64,000 bases of DNA from VFJQ01 sp044226525 (GTDB lineage Bacteria; Verrucomicrobiota; Verrucomicrobiia; Chthoniobacterales; Chthoniobacteraceae), in contig JBGAGV010000002.1 of the NCBI GenBank assembly GCA_044226525.1, positions 1 through 64,000 of the forward strand, in the 5' to 3' direction. The notes beneath the pieces are model-generated. The model did not search any database. It saw only the letters and a program-made list of their open reading frames with translations, and was not told the DNA's origin. This document shows positions 30,958 through 41,023 of the stretch, in pieces. Positions within the stretch are counted from its first letter, which is position 1. The number at the start of each line of letters is the position of its first letter. The position numbers were made by a program, and so were the translations under genes.

Positions 30958-33900
30958 ATGAAAGTGCGTCACTTCCTCCCGCTGGCTGCCATCGTGGTTC
31001 TTGGGCCCTTCGTGCTCGGCGAAAACGAAACGGGCTTTATCGAGCGATTTGCTCTCGCGGCGGATCGCGAAAAGGTCCTCGGCGAACTCGTCCCCGGCAC
31101 TGAAGACTATTATTTCTTCCACGCGCTCCACTACCAGAACACGCGCCAAGCCGCGAGACTCGCCACCATTCTCGATCAATGGAAGAAGCGGGTGCGGCAG
31201 TCCGGGCAGCGGGATCTCATCGAGAATCGCGAAGCCTTGCTCGCCTATGATGCGAACCCGGAGCGCACGCTCGCCTTCCTCCGCGAGCACTACCAACTGC
31301 GCTTCGACCATGTGCAGGAGCAGCCGGATGCGAAGCCGGACCTGCCCACGCGGCTCGATCCGGCGCTCATCACTTTCGATGCCTTCGTGCATGAGGCCCA
31401 GCGCAATGAAGACCTGCGCGAATGCACTCCGGAGGCGCTCGCGCAGCTTGTCACCGCCAAAATGCCGCTGAACCCCGCACAGCGCCGCGCGGTGTTGGCG
31501 AGAATTCAGCGGCCGAATGTGCCCGGGCTGGTCGAGTTGATCGCCGAAGACCTCGGCACGCGCGAAAGCAAAGGGTTTGGCGAATTTCCCATTCATCACT
31601 ACCTGCTTCCCGCGCAGCTCGATCAACTCGCGAAACTGCGTCCGCAGGTCGCCGTCGTGCAGGCCTTCGTTTTCGCCCGCCTGCGCCACCTGTCGCCGAG
31701 TGCCGAGGAAGATATCGAGTTCGATCCCGCGGCTCGCGTGGCGTGGCTGGATCGCACGTGGGCTTATGTGAAAGGGCTGCCTCCGGCGTTCAATTCGCTC
31801 AAGGCCGTGCTGCTGTATCATCGGCTCGAACACGATCGCCGCCTGGGCGTTTACGACGAAGCCCGTTTCATCGAATACCTCAAGCTGCCGCGCCGGACGA
31901 GCTACGCGCCCACGGCATGGCTGGAGCGGCTCCGGGCCGCCGACACCGTCTGGGCCGATCTGAATGTCAGCTTTCCCAACCTCGGCGGATTGCCTGCGGT
32001 CCGCAGCGACGAGTCGCTCGTGCGCGATTATTTCCTCCACCTCTTTGCCGAAAAACCGAAGGCCGGCTGGGAGCGCTTCGCGGAATGGGTGCGGGATACC
32101 TGGCTCAAGCCGGTCTTTGCCGAAGCATTGCTCGTGCGTGGTCTCGGCAACGCCGAGCAACTTGCTTCGCTGCTCACTCCCGACGCTTTCCGCCAGCTCA
32201 ACGAGCGGGTGGACCTCGATTTCCGGCCCACGAATCCGCAGTTTTTCGCCCCGGGCGACGACGTGAGCCTCGACCTCGAAGTGAAGAATGCGCCGAAGCT
32301 CATCGTGAAGGTCTATGAGCTGAACGCGCTGAATTATTTCCTCACCAACAAGCGCGAGTTGAACACTGATCTGCCGCTCGACGGCCTCGTCGCGAATGCT
32401 GAAACCACGCATAGCTTCGACGAGCCCGCGCTGCGCCGCGTGCGCCGCACGTTCAAGTTCCCCGAGTTGAAGGACCGACGTGGCGCGTGGATCGTCGAGT
32501 TCATCGGCGGCGGCCGCTCCAGTCGCGCCCTCATTCGCAAAGGCCAGTGGCACCTTGTCCAGCGCACCGGTCCCGCGGGCGATCTCCTCACGGTGCTCGA
32601 TGAAAATCACCGGCCCGTCTCCGACGCCGCGGTGTGGTTCGATGGACGTAAATTTACCGCCGCGGCTGGAGCCACGGTTCCCGGAATCCCCGTTCCCTTC
32701 ACGGCGCAGCCCGGTCGCAAATCCGTGGTTCTGGCCGATGCCGCGGGCACTTTCGCCACGCTCACCACGTTTGAACATCACGCGGAGCAGTATGCCCTCG
32801 ATGCGCAGTTTTATGTGGATCGCGAACAGCTTCTCGCGGGGAAAGAAGCGACGCTTTCCGTCCGCACTGCCCTCCGGTTGCACGACGCCTCGCTCCCGCT
32901 CACTCTTTTGCGAGACCCGAAGCTCGTCATCACGACCGAAACGCTCGACGGGATCGAAACCACGCGCGAGTTGAAGGACCCGAAGCTCGACGCCACCGGG
33001 TTGCTCACTTTCCGCTTTCCGGTGCCGGCGCGGCTTGAAGTGGTGAACGCCACGCTGTCGGCGGAAGTGGATCAACTTTCGCAAAATGGCGCCAAGGCCA
33101 GGGTGAGTGCGAGCGATAGCTGGACGGTCAATTCCATCGACCGCACCGAAGCCACTTACGACGGACATCTGCTTCATTTGGACACCGGCTATGCCTTTGA
33201 GTTGCTCGGCAAAAACGCGGAGCCCCTCGCAGACCGGCAGGTAGTGTTTTCGTTTACGCACGACTGGTTCGATCACGAAATCACCGTCCCACTTCGCTCG
33301 GATGCCAAGGGGCGCATCGCGCTCGGCCCGCTCGGGCAGATTCGGCAATTGGAGGCGAAGCTGCCGGATGATCGCATGCGGACCTGGCCGCTGCGGACGG
33401 CGCTTCGTGCTACCGATGACCGTATTCACGTCGTCGCTGGTCAACCGTTCGAGGTTTCCCTGCAAACTCTGGCCGGCCATTTCGCGCTGCTTGAAAACCG
33501 TCCCGATACTTTCGCGGGCGATTGGACAAAGAGTGTGGAGCAACCGGCCGGCGCGCGGCTCCCGCATCTGAACATTCGCAGTCTGGCTCCAGGCGATTAC
33601 ACCCTTCTTCTGCCGAACGAAGGACGCAGCGTATCGATCAAGGTCACGCGCGGCACCGCCGAAGCCGGCTGGATTTTTGGCCCTGCGCGCTCGCTGCAAC
33701 TCAGCAACGCGAATCCGTTGCGCATCGAGCAGATCACCAGCGACGCGGCGCAGGTCGTCGTGACGCTGGCGAATTGGGATCGTTTCACCCGCGTCCACGT
33801 GGCGGCGACACGGTTTGTCGATCCGGAGAAAACGCTTTTTTCGTTGGGTGGATTCACCCGGTTTGGCGTCGGTGAGGAAAGTCCTGCGCGTCTTCCGAAT

Positions 33901-36900
33901 CTTTTCGCCGCAGGTCGCGACATTGGCGACGAATACCGCTACATCCTGGAGCGGCGTTATGCCCTGAAGTTCCCCGGCAACATGCTCGCACGCCCCGGGC
34001 TGGTGTTGAACCCATGGGAAAAGCGCACCACCGAACAAAGTGCGCTCGATCTCAAAGCCGGCGGAGTGGCGGGAGCCACCGCCGGGGGCCGCAAAGCGAT
34101 GCCCGTCCCCGGCTTGGAGAAAAGGGAACACATGGAAGCGAAGAGCGTTGTGGACGCAGGCGGCACGGCGAATCTCGACTTCCTCGCCAAGGTCGCTCCG
34201 GTGCTGACCGATCTCGTGCCCGACGAAAAGGGCATCGTGCGCATCGACCGCGCCAGGCTCGGCGACCGCACGCTGGTGCAGGTGCTCGCCACGAATCTGA
34301 GCGAAGCAGACTGGCGCGAATTCCCTCTGTCGGAAGCGCCGGTGCAGGTGCGCGACCTGCGGCTCGCCCGCAGCCTCGATCCCGCCAAATCGTTCGCCGA
34401 AAAGAAACGCTTCAGCCTGCTGACCACCGGACAAACGCTCACCTTCACCGATCGTCTCTCGAGCGAACTGGAAACCTACGACACGCTCGCCTCCGTCTTC
34501 GGACTCTACCGCACGCTCGGTGAGAATCAGACGCTGGCGACTTTCGCGTGGATCCTTGAATGGCCGAACCTGAAGGACGAAGAGAAGCGCGCGAAATACA
34601 GCGAGTTTGCCTGCCACGAACTGAACTTCTTCCTCTCCCGCAAAGATCCTGAGTTCTTTGCGAAAGTCATCCGGCCCTACCTCCAGAACAAGAAGGACAA
34701 AACCTTTCTCGATGAATACCTGCTCGGCGCGGACCTGCGGCGTTATCTTGAGCCGTGGTGCTTTGGCCAGCTCAACGCCGCCGAGCGTGCCCTGCTCGCG
34801 GCGCGCCTCCCTGCCGACGCCAGGAACATCGCCCGGCACCTGCAAGAACGGTGGGAGTTGCTTCCGCCGAAAGTTGAAGAACAGGATCGCTTTTTTGAAA
34901 CAGCGTTGCGCGGACGGGCGATGGATGAGGGCGAACGCCCCGCGGCTCTCGCGATGACGCCCACCACGCCGACTGCTTTTGGAGACAGGGGCGCTATCGG
35001 CGCGCTCGCGCCACCGCCACCACCGGCATCGCCAGCTCCCGCGATGGCCGCAAAACCGGTCGATGCCCCGGCGGCTGACGCCGAGATGGGCCGAAAGGCT
35101 AAATCGGGAGTCGCGGGGAAGGAGATGGCTGAGGCAGCCTACAATGAGACGCGGGCACGAGCGCTCTATAAATCGGTCGATGAGTTTGTTGCGGGGGTGG
35201 ACGTGGTGAAGCTGCGCGAGGACGCTCGAACGCAGGCTTACTATCGCAAGCTCGGACCGACGAAGGAATGGGCGGAAAACAATTATTACCATCTGCCGAT
35301 CGAGCGGCAGGGGCCGGAACTCATCCCGGTGAATGCATTCTGGCGCGACTACGCCGTGTGGGTGGCAGATGGAGCGAAGGCGCCGTTCCTCTCCGCGAAT
35401 TTCGCCGAAGCGCACCGCAGCTTTGCCGAAACCATGCTCGCCCTCGCGGTGCTCGATCTCCCGTTCGATGCGCCGAAGCACGAGACGAAAATCGAGGGCC
35501 CGGCCTTTACCCTGAAAGCAGGTGGACCGGTCATCGCGGTGCACAAGGAGGTGCTGCCCGCCACTCCGGCTGAGGGGCAGGCGGAGTTACTCGTCTCGCA
35601 GAATTTCTACCGCCACGGTGAACGCTACCAGATGGAGGGAAACGAGAAGTTCGACCGCTACGTGACCGAGGAGTTCCTCGCCGGCGCGGTGTATGGAGCG
35701 AATGTCGTCGTCACCAATCCCACCTCCTCGCCGCAGAAGCTCGACTTGCTGCTCCAGATTCCGCGCGGCGCGCTGCCGGTGCTGGGCACCAAGCCGACGG
35801 ACAGCCGCCGCGTGCGGCTGGAGCCTTTTACCACCCAGAGCTTCGAATACGCGTTCTATTTTCCGGCGCCCGGCGCGAACGGCGAGAAGTTCCTGCACTA
35901 TCCGGTGAATGTGGCGAAGGATGAAAAGATCGTCGGGTCCGCCAAGCCATTCGCCTTTCCCGTCGCCGCACGGCTCACGCAGGTGGATAAGGCGTCGTGG
36001 GATTTCGTTTCGCAATCCGGCAGCGAAGCCGACGTCTTCGCTTATCTCGATCAGCACAATATCGAACGGCTCGACCTCGAGCGAATTGCGTGGCGCTGCC
36101 GGCAAAGCGCGGACTTTTTCCGCAAGCTCGTGACGATGCTCGGCGCGCGACACCGGTTCGACGAAACGATCTATCGTTACGGCATCGCGCAACACGACAC
36201 CGACTCGGTGCGAGAATGGCTGCGGCATCGTGAGGATCTCCTGGGGCTGGTCGGGCCGTGGTTCGACAGCCCGATCGTCCGGTTCGATCAGGTCGAGCGG
36301 CGCACCTTCGAGCTACTCGACTATTCGCCCTTGGTGAATCAGCGCGCCCATCGCCTCGGACCCGAACATCGCATCGCCAACCAGGTCGTCCTCGAGCAAT
36401 ACCGGTCGTTGCTCACCCAACTCGCGCACAAGCCGGCACTCGATGCGGCCGACTCACTGAGTGTGACCGGTTTTCTCTTCCTGCAAGATCGCGTGGAGGA
36501 AGCGCTCGCGCGGTTCAAATCCATCAACGCCGATGCCTTGCCCACGCGGTTGCAGCACGACTACTTCCGCTGCTACGCCGCCTTCTACGAAGGTGATCTC
36601 GCCTCCGCCCGCGGCGTGGCGAATCAATACGCCGATCATCCCGTCGAGCACTGGCGCAATCTCTTCCGCGACGTGATCGCGCAACTCGACGAGATCGAAG
36701 GCAAGGCAGACGGGATGAAGAAAGATGGCACGCAGCCGGATCGTGAAGGCGACACTGCTCGACTTGCCGGCAATGCGCCGACTTTCGATTTCAAAGTGGA
36801 GAACCGCACCATCGCGCTCACCTGGAGAAATCTGCACGAAGCGACGCTCAACTATTACCTCATCGATCCCGAGTTCAGCTTCAGCAGCAATCCGTTCGTG

Positions 36901-37431
36901 AGTGCGGAGGCCGGCCGTTTTTCGATCATCAAGCCGAGCAAGGTCGTCTCGCTTCCTCTGCCGGATGGCAAGGACGCCCTCGACGTGCCGCTGCCGGTTG
37001 AGTTCGCGCAGGCGAACGTGCTGGTGGAAGTCCTCGCCGCGGGCCAGCGCAAAACGCAGGCTTATCACGCCAACACGCTCAAGCTCAAGCTCACTGAAAA
37101 CTACGGACGTCTCGAAATCCGCGACCAAGGCGCCGGCAAGCCGGTGAGCAAGGCTTACGTGAAAGTCTATGCCCGCCTGCGCAACGGCACCGTCCGCTAT
37201 TTCAAGGATGGCTACACCGATCTGCGTGGACGATTCGACTATGCCAGCCTGAACAGCAGCGACAGTCCGATCGCATTTTTGGAGCGCGTGCCCGGCAACG
37301 CCCCTGCTGGTTCCCTCGATACGCAAATGCTCAAGCCCGGCGAACTCGATCAGGTCGAGCGTCTTTCCCTCCTTGTCATGAGCGAAAAAGACGGCGCGCT
37401 CGTCCGGGAGGTCGCTCCGCCAGCGCAGTAA
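30958..37431 (+). CDS. Very large exported protein with alpha-2-macroglobulin-like beta domains
   Basis: A 2157-aa protein. The start at 30958 gives signal peptide MKVRHFLPLAAIVVLGPFVLG. The N-terminal about 430 residues are helical. Residues about 430-1000 contain serial beta-sandwich segments whose wording (FFAPGDDVSLDLEVKN, LLTVLDENHRPVSDAAVWFDG) recalls MG/MG2 and carboxypeptidase-regulatory-like domains. A Pro/Ala-rich linker lies near 1355-1375; later parts are again beta-rich (LLLQIPRGALPVLG) and helical, ending in a beta domain. No CxEQ thioester was noticed. Probably periplasmic; function unknown. Confidence 0.75.
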   Translation: MKVRHFLPLAAIVVLGPFVLGENETGFIERFALAADREKVLGELVPGTEDYYFFHALHYQNTRQAARLATILDQWKKRVRQSGQRDLIENREALLAYDANPERTLAFLREHYQLRFDHVQEQPDAKPDLPTRLDPALITFDAFVHEAQRNEDLRECTPEALAQLVTAKMPLNPAQRRAVLARIQRPNVPGLVELIAEDLGTRESKGFGEFPIHHYLLPAQLDQLAKLRPQVAVVQAFVFARLRHLSPSAEEDIEFDPAARVAWLDRTWAYVKGLPPAFNSLKAVLLYHRLEHDRRLGVYDEARFIEYLKLPRRTSYAPTAWLERLRAADTVWADLNVSFPNLGGLPAVRSDESLVRDYFLHLFAEKPKAGWERFAEWVRDTWLKPVFAEALLVRGLGNAEQLASLLTPDAFRQLNERVDLDFRPTNPQFFAPGDDVSLDLEVKNAPKLIVKVYELNALNYFLTNKRELNTDLPLDGLVANAETTHSFDEPALRRVRRTFKFPELKDRRGAWIVEFIGGGRSSRALIRKGQWHLVQRTGPAGDLLTVLDENHRPVSDAAVWFDGRKFTAAAGATVPGIPVPFTAQPGRKSVVLADAAGTFATLTTFEHHAEQYALDAQFYVDREQLLAGKEATLSVRTALRLHDASLPLTLLRDPKLVITTETLDGIETTRELKDPKLDATGLLTFRFPVPARLEVVNATLSAEVDQLSQNGAKARVSASDSWTVNSIDRTEATYDGHLLHLDTGYAFELLGKNAEPLADRQVVFSFTHDWFDHEITVPLRSDAKGRIALGPLGQIRQLEAKLPDDRMRTWPLRTALRATDDRIHVVAGQPFEVSLQTLAGHFALLENRPDTFAGDWTKSVEQPAGARLPHLNIRSLAPGDYTLLLPNEGRSVSIKVTRGTAEAGWIFGPARSLQLSNANPLRIEQITSDAAQVVVTLANWDRFTRVHVAATRFVDPEKTLFSLGGFTRFGVGEESPARLPNLFAAGRDIGDEYRYILERRYALKFPGNMLARPGLVLNPWEKRTTEQSALDLKAGGVAGATAGGRKAMPVPGLEKREHMEAKSVVDAGGTANLDFLAKVAPVLTDLVPDEKGIVRIDRARLGDRTLVQVLATNLSEADWREFPLSEAPVQVRDLRLARSLDPAKSFAEKKRFSLLTTGQTLTFTDRLSSELETYDTLASVFGLYRTLGENQTLATFAWILEWPNLKDEEKRAKYSEFACHELNFFLSRKDPEFFAKVIRPYLQNKKDKTFLDEYLLGADLRRYLEPWCFGQLNAAERALLAARLPADARNIARHLQERWELLPPKVEEQDRFFETALRGRAMDEGERPAALAMTPTTPTAFGDRGAIGALAPPPPPASPAPAMAAKPVDAPAADAEMGRKAKSGVAGKEMAEAAYNETRARALYKSVDEFVAGVDVVKLREDARTQAYYRKLGPTKEWAENNYYHLPIERQGPELIPVNAFWRDYAVWVADGAKAPFLSANFAEAHRSFAETMLALAVLDLPFDAPKHETKIEGPAFTLKAGGPVIAVHKEVLPATPAEGQAELLVSQNFYRHGERYQMEGNEKFDRYVTEEFLAGAVYGANVVVTNPTSSPQKLDLLLQIPRGALPVLGTKPTDSRRVRLEPFTTQSFEYAFYFPAPGANGEKFLHYPVNVAKDEKIVGSAKPFAFPVAARLTQVDKASWDFVSQSGSEADVFAYLDQHNIERLDLERIAWRCRQSADFFRKLVTMLGARHRFDETIYRYGIAQHDTDSVREWLRHREDLLGLVGPWFDSPIVRFDQVERRTFELLDYSPLVNQRAHRLGPEHRIANQVVLEQYRSLLTQLAHKPALDAADSLSVTGFLFLQDRVEEALARFKSINADALPTRLQHDYFRCYAAFYEGDLASARGVANQYADHPVEHWRNLFRDVIAQLDEIEGKADGMKKDGTQPDREGDTARLAGNAPTFDFKVENRTIALTWRNLHEATLNYYLIDPEFSFSSNPFVSAEAGRFSIIKPSKVVSLPLPDGKDALDVPLPVEFAQANVLVEVLAAGQRKTQAYHANTLKLKLTENYGRLEIRDQGAGKPVSKAYVKVYARLRNGTVRYFKDGYTDLRGRFDYASLNSSDSPIAFLERVPGNAPAGSLDTQMLKPGELDQVERLSLLVMSEKDGALVREVAPPAQ

Positions 37432-37432
37432 T

Positions 37433-37532
37433 CATTTCAACGCAAAGGCACAAAGAACGCCGGGGTCGCCAAGGTATAACAGGCGAACAAAACCTTCGCG
37501 CCCTTTGCGCCCTCCCCCGCCTGTGCGTTAAG
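37433..37532. repeat. Imperfect inverted repeat (CGCAAAGG family)
   Basis: Left arm CAACGCAAAGGCACAAAG (37438-37455) pairs with a right-hand stretch CCCTTTGCGCCC...GTGCGTTAAG (37501-37531). This wording is a familiar interspersed repeat in PVC genomes. It lies in the 122-bp gap between the 2157-aa gene and the DUF1080 gene. Confidence 0.6.
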
Positions 37533-37553
37533 ACCGCGCTTCTCATACCACTC

Positions 37554-38321
37554 ATGACTCCCCTGCCCCGCGCTCTCCTTCTCTCGCTTCTCACGACGTT
37601 CGCCGCTTTTGCCGCCGACCACATCGACGTCGGCGCGAAGCCGATTCCAGGAGCCGAAGTCATCATCGACGGCACGCGCGAGACGCTCGACGCGAAGTGG
37701 ATTTATTGGGAAGGCCCGGGTTTCAAATCCGCCATGCCGATCAAGTGGAAGATCGTTCCCGACTCCGTCGATGGGGGCACCTGCCTCATGACCGATGACC
37801 GCGCGGCCGATGGCGGAAAATTCGGCGCGGCGGATATCGTCACGAAGAAAGCCTATCGCGATTTCCGGCTGCACATCGAGTTCTTCATCGCGAACCCGCG
37901 TGGGAACAGCGGCGTTTATTTGCAGAACCGCTACGAGATTCAGATCTTCGACGGCGACAAAACCAAGCACGGCATGGGCGCGGTGATCAATGAAACCGAA
38001 TCGCCCTACCAGGCCTACAAAGGCATCGGCCAATGGAATGCCTACGACATCGTCTTCCGCGCCGCGCGGTTCAAGGACGGCAAGCTCGTCGAGAAGCCGC
38101 TCGTTTCCATGTATTTCAACGGGCAGAAGGTCCACAACAACGTGGCAATCAATCAGGTGTGGGGTGGTGCTCGCTCCGGTATCGATGGCGGCAACGATGG
38201 GGGCAAAGGCATCACGGACACTCCGCAAGGCCTCAAGCTCCAGTGCGAAGGCCACGACGTGCGCTACCGCAATACGTGGATCAAGGAACTCGACCTCGCT
38301 GAGCCAAAGACGGACTTCTAG
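37554..38321 (+). CDS. Secreted DUF1080 (3-keto-disaccharide hydrolase-like) protein
   Basis: A 255-aa protein with signal peptide (MTPLPRALLLSLLTTFAAFAAD). The DUF1080 fold, a concanavalin-type jelly roll, is marked by FRLHIEFFIANPRGNSGVYLQNRYEIQIFD split across two strands and by GQWNAYDIVFRAARF. Family members hydrolyse 3-keto-glycosides or bind glycans. The stop overlaps the convergent greA/B-type stop at CTAG (38318-38321). Confidence 0.9.
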   Translation: MTPLPRALLLSLLTTFAAFAADHIDVGAKPIPGAEVIIDGTRETLDAKWIYWEGPGFKSAMPIKWKIVPDSVDGGTCLMTDDRAADGGKFGAADIVTKKAYRDFRLHIEFFIANPRGNSGVYLQNRYEIQIFDGDKTKHGMGAVINETESPYQAYKGIGQWNAYDIVFRAARFKDGKLVEKPLVSMYFNGQKVHNNVAINQVWGGARSGIDGGNDGGKGITDTPQGLKLQCEGHDVRYRNTWIKELDLAEPKTDF

Positions 38322-38827
38322 GACTCGTAGTCGATCGACACGATTTCCAATTCCTCCTCGCCGGAGGGGAACCGAAACCGCACGCGCTCGCCGAGGTGCG
38401 CATTCAGCAGCGCTCTCGCGATGGGCGAAAGATAGCTCACCCAATTCTGGTCGAGGTCCGTTTCATCGACCCCGACGATGCGATAGGTGATCTCGCGCCC
38501 ACCCCGCCGCACTGTGACGGTGGCGCCGAAGCGAACCTCCTGGCGATCTTCCGGGGCTGGCATGACCACAGCGGTGCGCAGTGATTCCTCGATCTGCAAA
38601 ATCCGCCGGTCGAGGCGCTGGAGCTTGCGCTTTCGATTCTCGTCATCCGTCGAGGTCACGAGCGCCGGACGGTCCTGGTTGATCAACCGATCCATCTCGG
38701 CCCGCAGTCGTTCGGCCCCATCGGGGGTGAGATAGTTCTTCGCGCCTGGCGGGAGCGAGGCCGAGGGCGGTGGCGCCAACGGCTCGTCTTCTTCGCTATC
38801 GGTTTCGCGCGTGAAGGCTTTGCTCAT
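38318..38827 (-). CDS. GreA/GreB-family transcript cleavage factor
   Basis: A 169-aa protein from the start MSKAFTRETD (38827). A variable acidic/Pro-rich N-terminus is followed by the coiled-coil domain (LTPDGAERLRAEMDRL to RRILQIEESL), which carries acidic residues for the RNA polymerase channel, and the C-terminal FKBP-like domain (FGATVTVRRGG ... ISPIAR-type SYLSPIARALLNAHLG). It rescues backtracked RNA polymerase. It is closer to GreB-like or GreA-like paralogues; the exact subclass is not assigned. Confidence 0.85.
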   Translation of the reverse strand: MSKAFTRETDSEEDEPLAPPPSASLPPGAKNYLTPDGAERLRAEMDRLINQDRPALVTSTDDENRKRKLQRLDRRILQIEESLRTAVVMPAPEDRQEVRFGATVTVRRGGREITYRIVGVDETDLDQNWVSYLSPIARALLNAHLGERVRFRFPSGEEELEIVSIDYES

Positions 38828-38951
38828 TTCAACAAACCTATCGACCGGCCCGGGTGCGGCAACATTTTCGCCGCCCGGAAACCACCAAACCAAACGGCGG
38901 CAGGTCGGCACTCGACATCGGGAAGCCACGCTGCTTACGGTCCCCGCTTCC

Positions 38952-39371
38952 ATGAGCACTCCCGAGAATCAAGACCTCACGCCAATCAGCGGCGGACCGA
39001 CCGACGTCGCGCCCCTGGGCCGCGGCGGTGAGAAACCCGCCCACGAACGCACCGCCTTCGAGGACGGCGATCCTTACGATTGGGCCGCCATTGCCGCCGA
39101 CCCTGCCTTCGCCGAATTGAAGCGCGCCAAACTGCGGTTCATCATTCCCGGCACCATTTTCTTCCTTACCTTCTACATGGCGCTGCCGATCCTTGTCGGC
39201 TTCTTCCCGGCCATGATGAAGGCGCCGGTGCTCGGCAAAGTGAACTGGGCTTATCTCTTCGCCCTTTCGCAATTCATCATGACGTGGGTGCTCTGTGCGC
39301 TCTATGTCCGCGCGGCCAAACGCTGGGACCGCATGAACGCCGACCTCCTCGCCAAAATCACCCGCCGCTAA
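38952..39371 (+). CDS. DUF485 membrane protein (YjcH-like)
   Basis: A 139-aa inner-membrane protein with two transmembrane helices (about 72-92 and 106-126) and a soluble N-terminus (MSTPENQDLTPISGG...). DUF485 proteins such as YjcH are encoded with the acetate permease ActP and support its function. The permease gene starts 9 bp downstream. Confidence 0.88.
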   Translation: MSTPENQDLTPISGGPTDVAPLGRGGEKPAHERTAFEDGDPYDWAAIAADPAFAELKRAKLRFIIPGTIFFLTFYMALPILVGFFPAMMKAPVLGKVNWAYLFALSQFIMTWVLCALYVRAAKRWDRMNADLLAKITRR

Positions 39372-39380
39372 TTTTTCTCC

Positions 39381-40988
39381 ATGCTCGCCTTCGTCTTCAC
39401 TCCGGCTCTCGGAATGTTCATCGCCTTTGTGGCGATTACCCTCGTCATCACTTATTTCAGCGCGCGCAAGGCCACCGGCTCGGCGGCCTATTTCGCTGCC
39501 GGTCGTTCCATCACCGGCTGGCAGAATGGGCTCGCTGTTGCGGGCGATTACATGAGCGCTGCCAGCTTCCTCGGCATCTCGGGCATCATCTGCCTCAAGG
39601 GCTATGACGGGTTCATGTATTCGGTCGGCTTCCTCGTGGCCTATCTCACCGTGCTTTTCCTCGTGGCCGAACCGCTGCGCAACGCCGGCAAATACACCAT
39701 GGCGGACCTGCTCGCCTATCGTCTCAAGCAGCGCCCGGTGCGCGCCATGGCGTCGCTGAGCACACTGACGGTTTCGACTTTCTACATGATCGCGCAGATG
39801 GTCGGCGCGGGCGGTATCATCAAGGTGCTGATCGGCGTGGACTTCGTGCCCGCCGTCATAGGCGTCGGCGCGCTCATGCTCGTCTATGTGGTGTTCGGCG
39901 GCATGCTGGCCACCACCTGGGTGCAGATCATCAAGGCGATGCTGCTGATGGCTGGCGCCTTCGTGCTGAGCTGGATGGTGTTGGGGCAACACGGCTACAG
40001 CCTCGGCAAATTCTTCGAAGACGTCGCCTCCGCCACCTACGGAGGCACCAAACCACCCGCTAACCTGCTCGATCCTGGCCTCGCTTACGGTAAGACGGCG
40101 GCGAACCCATGGGGTGCGGTCGATTTCATTTCCCTCGCGCTCGGCCTGGTGCTCGGCACCGCCGGTCTCCCGCACATTCTCGTCCGCTTCTACACCGTGC
40201 CGGACGCGAAGACGGCCCGCGTTTCGGTTGTGTGGGCGACGGCGATTATCGGTGTGTTTTACATTCTGACCACGTTCTTCGGATTCGGTGCGGCGACGAT
40301 CCTGAAGCTCAGCGAACTGCCGCTCGACGCCGCGGGTAAACCCGATGGCAACATGGTCGCTCCCATCCTGGCGAAGGTGCTCGGCGGTGAAATGTTCTTC
40401 GCGTTCATCAGTGCGGTGGCGTTTGCGACCATTCTCGCAGTCGTCGCCGGCCTCACGATGAGCGCCAGCACTTCGTTCGCGCACGATTTCTTCACCAACG
40501 TCATTCACCACGGCAAGGAACAGAAGCCCGGTGAGGAAGTGCGCGTCGCCCGCATCACGGCGTTTGTCGTGGGCGCGGTGTCCATCTTCCTCGCCATTCA
40601 GTTGCGCTCGCTGAACGTCGCCTTCCTCGTCGGCCTCGCCTTTGCGGTGGCTGCCAGCGCGAACCTCCCCGTGATCATTTTCTCGGTGTTCTGGAAACGC
40701 TTCAACACCGCCGGTGCCGTCACCGGTCTGGCTGTCGGCCTCGCGAGCTCGATCATCCTGATCATCATCAGCCCGAGCGTGATGGACCCAGCTGGCAAAG
40801 CGCTCATCACCGGCACGCCGCTCTTCCCGCTCAAGAATCCGGGCATCATCAGCATCCCGCTCGGTTTCCTCGGCGCGTGGCTCGGCACGATTCTGACGCC
40901 GCGCGATCTCGCGGCGGAGGAAAAGTTCGCCGAACTCAGCGTTCGCTCGCAGACCGGTCTGGGAGCCGAAGGCGCGGTGGCGCACTAG
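39381..40988 (+). CDS. actP: Cation/acetate symporter ActP-like (SSS family)
   Basis: A 535-aa sodium:solute symporter with about 13 transmembrane segments. Family signatures: AAGRSITGWQNGLAVAGDYMSAAS near the N-terminus, where the Na-site residues lie, and GTAGLPHILVRFYTVPDAK in the middle. Wording and the preceding DUF485 gene identify it as an acetate or short monocarboxylate permease. The pair probably forms an operon. Confidence 0.92.
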   Translation: MLAFVFTPALGMFIAFVAITLVITYFSARKATGSAAYFAAGRSITGWQNGLAVAGDYMSAASFLGISGIICLKGYDGFMYSVGFLVAYLTVLFLVAEPLRNAGKYTMADLLAYRLKQRPVRAMASLSTLTVSTFYMIAQMVGAGGIIKVLIGVDFVPAVIGVGALMLVYVVFGGMLATTWVQIIKAMLLMAGAFVLSWMVLGQHGYSLGKFFEDVASATYGGTKPPANLLDPGLAYGKTAANPWGAVDFISLALGLVLGTAGLPHILVRFYTVPDAKTARVSVVWATAIIGVFYILTTFFGFGAATILKLSELPLDAAGKPDGNMVAPILAKVLGGEMFFAFISAVAFATILAVVAGLTMSASTSFAHDFFTNVIHHGKEQKPGEEVRVARITAFVVGAVSIFLAIQLRSLNVAFLVGLAFAVAASANLPVIIFSVFWKRFNTAGAVTGLAVGLASSIILIIISPSVMDPAGKALITGTPLFPLKNPGIISIPLGFLGAWLGTILTPRDLAAEEKFAELSVRSQTGLGAEGAVAH

Positions 40989-41023
40989 CGCATCGAGGCA
41001 GAGCGTGGCAGAGGTGAGATCGC

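Noticed and set aside
29635..35544. Continuous minus-strand frame of 1969 codons extending Obg upstream
   Set aside because: Only the last 390 codons are Obg; the rest is the shadow of the 2157-aa gene on the other strand.
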